From positions 1 to 38,622 of the forward strand of contig NZ_JAAGMG010000985.1 in the NCBI RefSeq assembly GCF_010548525.1: a stretch of DNA of 38,622 nt. The letters run 5' to 3'. A program made the position numbers and the translations under genes. Below, in pieces: positions 16,674 to 25,842 of this stretch (position 1 is its first letter; each line of letters starts with the position of its first letter). The notes beneath the pieces are model-generated. The model was not told the DNA's origin and did no database searches. It saw only the letters and a program-made list of their open reading frames with translations. This DNA comes from Streptomyces sp. SID14478 (lineage in GTDB: Bacteria > Actinomycetota > Actinomycetes > Streptomycetales > Streptomycetaceae).

Positions 16674-16713
16674 TTTCGGGCGTGCGGCGGGTCTTTCGGG
16701 CGTGCGGCGGGTC
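16674..16713. repeat. Perfect 20-bp tandem duplication in the glgP leader
   Basis: TTTCGGGCGTGCGGCGGGTC occurs twice back to back, starting 14 bp upstream of the glgP start. Read on the glgP strand it holds the CCCGAAA next to the ribosome site, so copy number would change the leader length. Confidence 0.85.
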
Positions 16714-16850
16714 GCGGTCACCCACGAAGGTAGTGGGCGGCGCCGCGGCGGGCCACGGCGCGTGACCGGAGCGCGGGGGCAGGGGCCGGCCCTCGGACCT
16801 AGGTCGCAGGACGGTGGGCAGGGCGGCCGCGACGGCGCAGGATCGGTGTC

Positions 16851-17285
16851 ATGAACAGCCGATCCTTCGACGTGGACGCCTTCCTCCTGCAGCCGCTCAC
16901 CGCGCGGCTCGCGACGAACGGGCCGACGGTCCGGCCCGTCTGGTACCTGTGGGAGGACCGGGCTTTCTGGGTGCTCACGGGCCCTTGGACCCGGCTCTTC
17001 GGACGGGTGCGGGACGACCCCCGTGTGGCCCTCGTCGTCGACGCGTGCGATCCGCCGACCGGCCTGGTCCGGCAGGTGATCGCGCGCGGCCGCGCCGAGT
17101 TCGTCCCGTTCGACGTGCCGCGCGGCCGGCGCAAGCTCAGCCGGTACCTGGGGGCGGACGAGTCCCGGTGGGACCGGCGCTTCGTGGACTACTTGCACGA
17201 CGACCCCGCCGAGCGGAGCACGACGTGGCTGCGGCTGGCACCGGACAGGCTCGTGGCGAAGGACCTCAGCTATGAGCCCGGGTGA
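16851..17285 (+). CDS. Pyridoxamine 5'-phosphate oxidase-like flavin-binding protein
   Basis: The protein is 144 aa, beginning MNSRSFDVDAFLLQPLTARLA. The pattern TNGPTVRPVWYLWEDRAFWVLTG, then LFGRVRDDPRVALVVDACDPPTGLVRQVIARGRAEF, matches the split-barrel FMN/F420-binding fold of the PNPOx family: a beta hairpin, the R-V-R-DPR-VALVVD strand, then a GRAEF strand. Members include F420-dependent reductases and heme-degrading proteins, so the reaction cannot be fixed from sequence alone. A conserved Trp-rich stretch and YLGADESRWDRRFVDYL near the C-terminus support a complete protein. It is convergent with the secreted protein gene, 15 bp away. Confidence 0.75.
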   Translation: MNSRSFDVDAFLLQPLTARLATNGPTVRPVWYLWEDRAFWVLTGPWTRLFGRVRDDPRVALVVDACDPPTGLVRQVIARGRAEFVPFDVPRGRRKLSRYLGADESRWDRRFVDYLHDDPAERSTTWLRLAPDRLVAKDLSYEPG

Positions 17286-17300
17286 CGGCCGTGCGGGCGC

Positions 17301-17828
17301 TCACGCCACGGCCGCGCCCGTCCCCCGCGCCCCGCCGATGTAGTCGCTGAGCCCCGCGTCGTCGTACACCGCGATGTCCACGAAGGCGCCCTCGGGAAGG
17401 CCGAAGTCCTTGACGAGGTGGTCCACGGCGGCGCCGGTGCCGGGCGCGGAGTACGTGCCGAGGGGGTGCGTGGAGCCGTGCGCCGTGTACGAGACCCGGA
17501 CGTGGAAGGTGTCACCGTCGTTCTTGGTGTCGTACACCCACAGCTTCTCGTCGGCCGGGTGGAACTCGACCTTGCCGACGAGCGAACTCCCTTGACTCAG
17601 GCTCAACTTGACGGCGTAGCCGCCCGGGTCCTTCGCGAAGGTGGTGCCGTCGAAGGGGTCGTCGAGCGCCCCGCCGCCGCACGGGCAGGAGCCCGTGTCG
17701 CGGTAGGCGGCGGCCACCTTCGGGTTCGGGCTGTACGCCTGCGCCGGTGCGGCGGCAGTGGCGAGGAGGGCGCCCAGCGCGAGCGTCGCTCCCGTGAACA
17801 GACCGGCGAGACGTCGTGTCGCACGCAT
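17301..17828 (-). CDS. Small secreted protein of unknown function
   Basis: The protein is 175 aa and its start is preceded by AGGAG. Residues 1-32 are a clear signal peptide (MRATRRLAG, hydrophobic core, APAQA), so export by the general secretion route is expected. The mature part begins YSPNPKVAAAYRDTGSCPCGGG; the CxC motif contains its only two cysteines. A beta-rich body follows (KVEFHPADEKLWVYDTKNDGDTFHVRVSYT). I do not recognise the family. Nothing catalytic is visible. Confidence 0.75.
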   Translation of the reverse strand: MRATRRLAGLFTGATLALGALLATAAAPAQAYSPNPKVAAAYRDTGSCPCGGGALDDPFDGTTFAKDPGGYAVKLSLSQGSSLVGKVEFHPADEKLWVYDTKNDGDTFHVRVSYTAHGSTHPLGTYSAPGTGAAVDHLVKDFGLPEGAFVDIAVYDDAGLSDYIGGARGTGAAVA

Positions 17829-17936
17829 ACGTGCTGCTCCTGCGGTGTGGGGGTGTGGGCCACCCGGTGGTCACCGGGAGCACGCCACGATGCCAGACGC
17901 CCCCGGTACGCACCGCTGCGCAACGCCCGGCCCGCC

Positions 17937-18497
17937 TCAGTGCGCGCGAACCGTCACGAACACTCCACGCACCCGGCTCCCTTCCCCCGTGTCCCACTCG
18001 GCGCTGATCCCGCTCGCGGCGGTGCTGCCCGGCTCCAGTACGCGCACGAACTCCGGCCGCCCGTCGCCCCCTTCGAGGCGGGCGTGCACGGTCGGGTCGA
18101 GGGCGCCGTCGATGCTCTGCGCGTGCGCCGGCACCTCTCCCTTCAGCAGCGCCGTCACCTGGCCGACCAGGACCGGGTCCCGGGTGCCGTCGTACACCCA
18201 GCGGTCACCGAGCACACCGTGCACGAGCGTGCCGATCAGCGCGTCCCCGGGTGCGTCGGCGAGCGGTGCGCCGCGATAGGTCAGCGGCACGTGGTAGGTC
18301 ACCGGCTCCGGGCCCGACGCGTCCGTCACCGCCATGAACTCGATGCCGACCTCCCCGGCCGGGTCGTCGAGCCGGAAGCCGCCGGCCTTGGTCAGCTCCG
18401 GGACACCCGCGCCCCGGTACCAGGGTTGCTCGGGGAGCCACTCGGTGAGGAGTTCGAGCTTGGTGGGCCTGAGCGTGGTGTGGTGAATGATCGCCAT
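17937..18497 (-). CDS. Stand-alone maltokinase N-terminal-cap-like protein
   Basis: The protein is 186 aa, beginning MAIIHHTTLRPTKLELLTEWL. This opening, with later YHVPLTYRGAPL, GTLVHGVLGDRWVYDGTRDPV and PEFVRVLEPG, fits the Mak_N_cap-like domain that caps maltokinases. Such proteins are sometimes annotated as 1,4-alpha-glucan branching proteins. It has no kinase domain and no Brenner motif (HGD), so catalysis is unlikely. It lies between glgP and glgE, 5.9 kb from the real maltokinase gene. A binding or regulatory role in maltosyl-phosphate metabolism is only inference from that context. Confidence 0.7.
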   Translation of the reverse strand: MAIIHHTTLRPTKLELLTEWLPEQPWYRGAGVPELTKAGGFRLDDPAGEVGIEFMAVTDASGPEPVTYHVPLTYRGAPLADAPGDALIGTLVHGVLGDRWVYDGTRDPVLVGQVTALLKGEVPAHAQSIDGALDPTVHARLEGGDGRPEFVRVLEPGSTAASGISAEWDTGEGSRVRGVFVTVRAH

Positions 18498-18713
18498 GGG
18501 GCCATCCTGACGCGCGCGCCGGGGCCGGTGCCAGGCAATTGGCGCGCGCCGGGACTCGGCTGATTACCGCCGCAACCTTCCGCTCTCTTTGCCGCCCCGC
18601 CACGGGCGATATGGCCGATTCCGCCCCCTCGGGCCTCCTTGTGGCACTTCACACCGCACGAGAGGCTGCCAACCGGCGGGAGAATGCGCCGAGTTGAGGA
18701 GGGAACCTCATCC

Positions 18714-19931
18714 ATGGCAGTGGCCTTGCCAGTGACACCGACGCTGCGTACGCGCTGGGTCGGCGGGCTCACCGCGCTCGCCGCGGCCGCGGTGATCTCG
18801 GCCATCACTCTGCCCGCGCACGCCGCCCCCGCGCAGGGGCGGATACCCGGCGCCGGTGAACCCGGTGCCGTGGCGGGCAGCTACATCGTGACGCTCAAGG
18901 GGGGAACCAAGGCCCCGTCCGAGGCGGGCAAGGACCTCGCCGCGAAGTACGGGGCGGAAATACGCCACACCTACAGCGAGGCACTCAACGGGTACGCGGT
19001 GAAGGTCGACGGGGCGCAGGCGGCACGGCTCGCGGCCGACCCGGGCGTGGCCTCCGTCGTGCAGGACACGAGGGTGGCCTTCGACCACGCCCAGAAGGAC
19101 CCGCCCTCGTGGGGCCTGGACCGGATCGACCAGAACGACCTGCCGCTCGACGCCTCGTACACCTGGCCGGAGACGGCGGGTGCCGGAGCGACCGTGTACG
19201 TGATCGACACGGGCATCCGCATCAGCCACCAGGACTTCGGCGGCCGGGCGTCCTACGGCTGGGACTTCGTCGAGAACGACTCCGTCGCCCAGGACGGGAA
19301 CGGACACGGCACCCACGTCGCCGGCACCGTCGCGGGCACGCGCTACGGGGTCGCCAAGAAGGCGGACGTCGTCGCCGTGCGGGTGCTCGACGACGACGGG
19401 GCGGGCACCACGGCCCAGGTCATCGCGGGCATCGACTGGGTGACCCAGCACGCGAGGAAACCCGCGGTGGCCAACATGAGCCTGGGCGGGTACGGCAATG
19501 CCCAGCTCGACGCCGCGGTGCGCAACTCCATTGCCTCCGGGGTCACTTACACCGTGGCCGCGGGCAATGACGGACTCCCCGCGAGCCTGTACTCACCGGC
19601 CCGGGTCCAGGAGGCCGTCACGGTCGGCGCGACCGATCGGACGGACGCGCGTGCAAGCTTCTCGAACTGGGGTACCCGTATTGACCTGTTCGCACCCGGG
19701 GTGGACATCACCTCCGCGTCGTACGCCGGCGACACCGGGAAGGCCACCTTCTCCGGTACGTCGATGGCGTCGCCGCACGCCGCGGGCGCGGCCGCGCTCT
19801 ACCTCGCCGGCCATCCGTGGGCGCCGCCCGCGGAGGTGGGCAAGGCGCTCGTCGCCAGGGCGGCGCCGGGCAAGGTGACCGGCGCCGGAATCGGTTCACC
19901 GAACAGACTGCTCCAGGTCAACAACCCTTAA
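18714..19931 (+). CDS. Secreted subtilisin-like serine protease (S8A)
   Basis: The protein is 405 aa. I chose the ATG at 18714 because GAGGAGGG lies 10 nt upstream; it opens into a signal peptide (LRTRWVGGLTALAAAAVISAI, then PAHAA). An I9-type propeptide (~55-125) begins SYIVTLKGGTKAP. The catalytic triad is Asp165 (VYVIDTGIRI), His198 (GHGTHVAG) and Ser350 (GTSMASPHAAGA); the oxyanion Asn is in VAAGNDG. The protein ends soon after the catalytic domain, with no extra binding domain. It is an extracellular protease, the third in this window. It is followed by a hairpin, then glgE on the same strand. Confidence 0.95.
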   Translation: MAVALPVTPTLRTRWVGGLTALAAAAVISAITLPAHAAPAQGRIPGAGEPGAVAGSYIVTLKGGTKAPSEAGKDLAAKYGAEIRHTYSEALNGYAVKVDGAQAARLAADPGVASVVQDTRVAFDHAQKDPPSWGLDRIDQNDLPLDASYTWPETAGAGATVYVIDTGIRISHQDFGGRASYGWDFVENDSVAQDGNGHGTHVAGTVAGTRYGVAKKADVVAVRVLDDDGAGTTAQVIAGIDWVTQHARKPAVANMSLGGYGNAQLDAAVRNSIASGVTYTVAAGNDGLPASLYSPARVQEAVTVGATDRTDARASFSNWGTRIDLFAPGVDITSASYAGDTGKATFSGTSMASPHAAGAAALYLAGHPWAPPAEVGKALVARAAPGKVTGAGIGSPNRLLQVNNP

Positions 19932-19950
19932 AGAAAGGGGAGTTCATGAT

Positions 19951-19978
19951 CCGGTCCCGTCGCGCTGGGCGGGACCGG
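19951..19978 (+). terminator. Hairpin downstream of the subtilase
   Basis: CCGGTCCCG and CGGGACCGG form a perfect 9-bp stem with a 10-nt loop, starting 20 bp after the protease stop. There is no T run. It probably separates this gene from the glgE operon. Confidence 0.65.
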
Positions 19979-20183
19979 CCGTGTGTGCGCCCTTACGCGC
20001 GAGTAGTTAACAAAGCGCCGGATTGCCCACCCGAAGACCGTGGAAGGCTCCTGCGGTACGCCTCTTCACGGTCATTCGTACGGCTTTCCCCTTCCCTCGC
20101 ACGACCCCCCGCACGGTTCCTCCGCACGCCCCCGCACGGAATCCCGTCTCCGCCACCCCCGATCTCCGCGGACAGGAGCGGTC

Positions 20184-22352
20184 ATGCCCGCACAGCGCCC
20201 CTCTTCCCCGACGTCCTCCGCCAAGCCGGCCCGCCCGAAAGCACCGGCTGCCTCCAAGGCCCCGGCCCCACCGAAAGCCCCGGCAGCCCCGAAGGCGCCT
20301 GCCGCACCCAAGGCACCGCGCCCGCCCGAGGCCCCCGCGCCCCCGGCCACCGCCGCCCCCATCCGCACGACGATCGGCCGGATACCCGTACGCGACGTGG
20401 CCCCGGTCGTCGACCGCGGCCGCCGCCCGGCCAAGGCCGTCGTCGGCGAGACGTTCCAGGTCACGGCCACCGTCTTCCGCGAGGGCCACGACGCGGTCGC
20501 CGCGAACGTGGTGCTGCGCGGCCCGGACGGCCGAACGGGCCCCTGGACCCCGATGCGCGAACTCGCCCCCGGCACCGACCGCTGGGGCGCCGAGGTCACC
20601 CCGGACGCGGCCGGCACCTGGACCTTCGCCGTGGAGGCATGGGGCGATCCGGTGACGACCTGGCGGCACGCCGCCGGGATCAAGGTCCCGGCCGGGATGG
20701 ACACCGAGCTGGTCCTGGAAGAGGGCGCGCTGCTGTACGAACGCGCCGCGGCGGGCGTCCCCGAAGCCCTGCGTGAAACGGTTCTGCAGGCCGTCTCGGC
20801 GCTCCGCGACACCAGCCGCCCCGCCGTCGCCCGGCTCGCCGCCGCGCTCACCCCCGCCGTCGACGGGGCCCTCTCCCGCCATCCGCTGCGCGAGCCGGTC
20901 TCGGCCTCCGAGCCCCTGCCGCTCCTCGTGGAGCGCGAGCGGGCCCTGTACGGCGCGTGGTACGAGTTCTTCCCGCGCTCCGAGGGCGCGGTCGTCGAGG
21001 AGGGCAGGCCACCCGTCAGCGGCACCTTCGCCACCGCGGCCCGACGGCTCCCGGCGATCGCGGAGATGGGCTTCGACGTGGTCTACCTCCCCCCGATCCA
21101 CCCGATCGGGACGACGTACCGCAAGGGCCCGGACAACAGCCTCTCGCCCGGCCCGCACGACGTCGGCGTCCCCTGGGCCATCGGCTCCCCGGAGGGCGGC
21201 CACGACGCGATCCATCCCGACCTCGGCACCCTGGACGACTTCGACCGATTCGTGGCGGCGGCCAAGGACCTGGGCCTGGAGGTGGCCCTCGACTTCGCGC
21301 TGCAGTGCTCGCCCGACCATCCCTGGGTGGACAAGCACCCGGAGTGGTTCCACCACCGCTCCGACGGCACGATCGCGTACGCGGAGAACCCGCCGAAGAA
21401 GTACCAGGACATCTACCCGATCGCCTTCGACCGGGACATGCCGGGCCTGATCGCCGAGACGACCCGGATCCTGCGCCACTGGATGGCGCACGGCGTGCGC
21501 ATCTTCCGCGTCGACAACCCGCACACCAAACCGGTGGTGTTCTGGGAGCACGTCATCGCCGACATCAACGGCACCGACCCCGACGTGATCTTCCTGGCCG
21601 AGGCGTTCACCCGCCCCGCGATGATGCGCACCCTGGCCGAGATCGGCTTCCAGCAGTCCTACACGTACTTCACCTGGCGCAACACGAAGGAAGAACTGAC
21701 CGAGTACGTGCAGGAGTTGGCGGGCGATTCGGCAGCCGCCATGCGCCCCAACTTCTTCGTCAACACCCCGGACATCCTGCACGAATTCCTGCAGCAGGGC
21801 GGCCGGCCGGCCTTCGAACTCCGGGCCGTCCTCGCCGCCACCCTCTCCCCCTCCTGGGGCGTCTACAGCGGATACGAACTGTGCGAAAACACGCCGCAGC
21901 GCCCGGGAAGCGAGGAGTATCTGCACTCCGAGAAGTACCAACTCAGGGTCCGGGACTGGGAGTCCGCCGCGCGGGAGCAGCGGACGATCGCCCCCCTGCT
22001 CCGCACGCTGAACGACATCCGGCGGCGCAGCCCCGCCCTGCGCGCCCTGCGCCAGGTGCACTTCCACCATGCCGACCAGGACGCGGTGATCGTGTACTCG
22101 AAGACCGTCACGGACACCCGTGGGTCGAACACGGTTCTGGTGGTCGTGAACCTCGACCCGCACCACACCCAGGAGGCGACCGTGTCGTTGGACATGCCGC
22201 ACCTCGGGCTCGGCTGGCACGAGACCGTGCCGGTGCTCGACGAGCTCACCGGCGACACCTACCACTGGGGCAGGACGAACTATGTGCGCCTCGAACCGGG
22301 CCGCACGCCCGCGCACATCCTGACCGTCCTGCGACCGTCCTCACCGCGATGA
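20184..22352 (+). CDS. glgE: Alpha-1,4-glucan:maltose-1-phosphate maltosyltransferase
   Basis: The protein is 722 aa. The ATG at 20184 has AGGAG 5 nt upstream. GlgE moves maltosyl units from maltose 1-phosphate onto alpha-1,4-glucan (GH13_3). The active-site residues are all present: nucleophile Asp444 (FRVDNPHTKP), acid/base Glu473 (FLAEAFTRP) and Asp530 (NTPDIL). Each is exactly 50 residues later than the S. coelicolor residues as I recall them (394, 423, 480), so the enzyme should be active. The extra length is an N-terminal tail with repeated PKAPA-type units (~residues 12-53), alanine/proline/lysine-rich and probably disordered. It is the first gene of glgE-treS-mak-glgB and 42 bp from treS. 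Confidence 0.97.
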   Translation: MPAQRPSSPTSSAKPARPKAPAASKAPAPPKAPAAPKAPAAPKAPRPPEAPAPPATAAPIRTTIGRIPVRDVAPVVDRGRRPAKAVVGETFQVTATVFREGHDAVAANVVLRGPDGRTGPWTPMRELAPGTDRWGAEVTPDAAGTWTFAVEAWGDPVTTWRHAAGIKVPAGMDTELVLEEGALLYERAAAGVPEALRETVLQAVSALRDTSRPAVARLAAALTPAVDGALSRHPLREPVSASEPLPLLVERERALYGAWYEFFPRSEGAVVEEGRPPVSGTFATAARRLPAIAEMGFDVVYLPPIHPIGTTYRKGPDNSLSPGPHDVGVPWAIGSPEGGHDAIHPDLGTLDDFDRFVAAAKDLGLEVALDFALQCSPDHPWVDKHPEWFHHRSDGTIAYAENPPKKYQDIYPIAFDRDMPGLIAETTRILRHWMAHGVRIFRVDNPHTKPVVFWEHVIADINGTDPDVIFLAEAFTRPAMMRTLAEIGFQQSYTYFTWRNTKEELTEYVQELAGDSAAAMRPNFFVNTPDILHEFLQQGGRPAFELRAVLAATLSPSWGVYSGYELCENTPQRPGSEEYLHSEKYQLRVRDWESAAREQRTIAPLLRTLNDIRRRSPALRALRQVHFHHADQDAVIVYSKTVTDTRGSNTVLVVVNLDPHHTQEATVSLDMPHLGLGWHETVPVLDELTGDTYHWGRTNYVRLEPGRTPAHILTVLRPSSPR

Positions 22353-22394
22353 TTTCTCTGGCAGACCAAGGGATTTCGGAGGGTCACCCACACC

Positions 22395-24095
<1,701 letters not shown>

Positions 24096-24101
24096 CCGCG
24101 A

Positions 24102-24141
24102 CCGGCCCCGGGGAAGGCGTTCGCGCCTTCCCCGGGGCCGG
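24102..24141 (+). terminator. Perfect 18-bp hairpin with TTCG loop between treS and mak
   Basis: CCGGCCCCGGGGAAGGCG and CGCCTTCCCCGGGGCCGG pair without mismatch around a TTCG tetraloop, 7 bp after the treS stop. No T run follows. It may terminate or attenuate transcription, or protect the 3' end of an upstream mRNA, so mak and glgB may be expressed at a lower level or from their own promoter in the 257-bp gap. Confidence 0.8.
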
Positions 24142-24352
24142 GACCTCGCCCGCGTCCTCCCAAAAAGCCCCCGCACCCGTTTCCACCCGCCCGCCCTGGG
24201 CACTCTCCCCCAATACCGAGCGGGACAGGCGCCGTTGCGCCCCGCGCCCGCTCGGGTCACTCGGCACGTCCCCCTGTCTGGACAGCACTTCGGCACCTCG
24301 GCACTCGGATCGCGCCGCGTCGCCCGGCGTCCCGGGGAAAGGACGCGACGCC

Positions 24353-25720
24353 ATGTCGGAAGCCGCAGCCCGGCCCGCCCCCTCCGGGGAGGGCAACTTT
24401 GAACTGCTCGCGTCCCTGGAGCCGTTGCTGCGCGAATGGCTGCCGCGCCAGCGGTGGTTCGCGGGCAAAGGGCGGCCGGTCAGCGGGCTCACTCTCGACG
24501 CGGTCACCGAACTGCGGCCGCAGGCGGCGCTGTTGCACCTGCTGCTGCGTGCCCATCAGCCGCCGGCGGACGAGGGCCCCGGCGACTGCTACCAACTCCT
24601 GATCGGCGTCAGCGACACCCTGCCACCGCATCTCGCGCCCGCCGTGATCGGCCACATCACCCGGGGTCCGCTGACCGGCCGCACCGCGTACGAGGCGCTG
24701 CTCGACCCGCGCCAGACCGGCGTCCTGCTGGAACGTCTTCGCACCCCGGGCACGCTCGGCGCCCTCCGCTTCGACCGGGGCCCGTCCGGCGAGATACCCC
24801 AGGGGCTGATCTCCCGCCCCCTCACCGTCGAGCAGTCCAACTCCTCCGTCGTGTACGGGGATGCGCTCATCCTCAAGCTCTTCCGCCGCGTCCTGCCCGG
24901 CACCAACCCGGACCTCGAACTCCCCCTCGCCCTGGCCCGCGAGGGCTGCGACCGGGTGCCCGTCCCCGTCGCCTGGTATGAGACCGCCGACGGCGAGACC
25001 ACCCTCGGCCTGCTCCAGCCCTACCTCAAGGACGCCGCCGACGGCTGGGACCTGGCGCTGCGGCACCTGGCCGACAAGGAGGAATTCACCACCGCGGCAC
25101 GGGAGTTGGGCCGGGCGACCGCCGAGGTGCACACGGCCCTGGCCCGCGCGCTGCCCACGGTCACCTACAGCCGCCCCCAGACCGAACAGCTCACCGCGAC
25201 GATGACCACGCGCCTGGAGACCACCGCCCAGCAGGTCCCGGCGCTGCTGCCCCACGTCCCCGGACTGCGCTCCGCCTTCGACGCGCTCGCCGCCCTCGCC
25301 GACGAGGGCGCCACCTGGCAGGCGCAGCGCATCCACGGCGACCTCCACCTGGGCCAGTGCCTGCGCGATCCGTCGGGCTCGTGGCGGCTGATCGACTTCG
25401 AGGGCGAGCCGTCCCGTCCCCTCGCCGAGCGCCGCCTGCCCCACCCGGTGCACCGCGACATCGCCGGCATGCTCCGCTCCTTCGACTACGCGGCCCGCAC
25501 GCACCGCCCCTGGGACCCGGCCTGGTCGGACGTCTGCCGCGCCGCGTACTGCGCGGGCTACGCGGACGCCTCCGGCTGGGACCCGCGCACCGACCCGGTC
25601 CTGCTGCGCGCGTACGAGACCGACAAGGCGATCTACGAGGCCCTGTACGAGGCCCGTCACCGCCCGGACTGGCTACCGGTCCCGCTGGCCGCGCTGGCCC
25701 GGCTGGCCGAGACCCCGTAA
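24353..25720 (+). CDS. mak: Maltokinase
   Basis: The protein is 455 aa from the ATG at 24353, with AAAGGA 9 nt upstream. The frame is open far upstream but only as a shadow of treS. It phosphorylates maltose with ATP to give maltose 1-phosphate, the GlgE donor. An N-terminal cap domain (~15-120: [22 protein letters not shown]) precedes an aminoglycoside-phosphotransferase-like kinase domain. The latter has [27 protein letters not shown], catalytic Asp330 ([10 protein letters not shown]) and metal-binding Asp348 (LIDFEGEP). The common older name is pep2. In many actinobacteria it is fused to TreS; here it is separate. Confidence 0.95.
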   Translation: MSEAAARPAPSGEGNFELLASLEPLLREWLPRQRWFAGKGRPVSGLTLDAVTELRPQAALLHLLLRAHQPPADEGPGDCYQLLIGVSDTLPPHLAPAVIGHITRGPLTGRTAYEALLDPRQTGVLLERLRTPGTLGALRFDRGPSGEIPQGLISRPLTVEQSNSSVVYGDALILKLFRRVLPGTNPDLELPLALAREGCDRVPVPVAWYETADGETTLGLLQPYLKDAADGWDLALRHLADKEEFTTAARELGRATAEVHTALARALPTVTYSRPQTEQLTATMTTRLETTAQQVPALLPHVPGLRSAFDALAALADEGATWQAQRIHGDLHLGQCLRDPSGSWRLIDFEGEPSRPLAERRLPHPVHRDIAGMLRSFDYAARTHRPWDPAWSDVCRAAYCAGYADASGWDPRTDPVLLRAYETDKAIYEALYEARHRPDWLPVPLAALARLAETP

Positions 25721-25725
25721 CGGCG

Positions 25726-25751
25726 CGGGGCCGCAGCCACGTGCGGCCCCG
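25726..25751 (+). terminator. Hairpin between mak and glgB
   Basis: CGGGGCCGCA and TGCGGCCCCG form a perfect 10-bp stem with a 6-nt loop, 5 bp after the mak stop. There is no T run. It is the second hairpin inside this gene string, so the genes may be separately adjusted in level. Confidence 0.65.
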
Positions 25752-25842
25752 TCCCCTGAGCACCCACCCGCCCCAGCACGCCGCGCCCGCCACCGGGACC
25801 GCGACCCGAAAGACGAGAAGGCCACCCGAGGAGGCCCTCACA

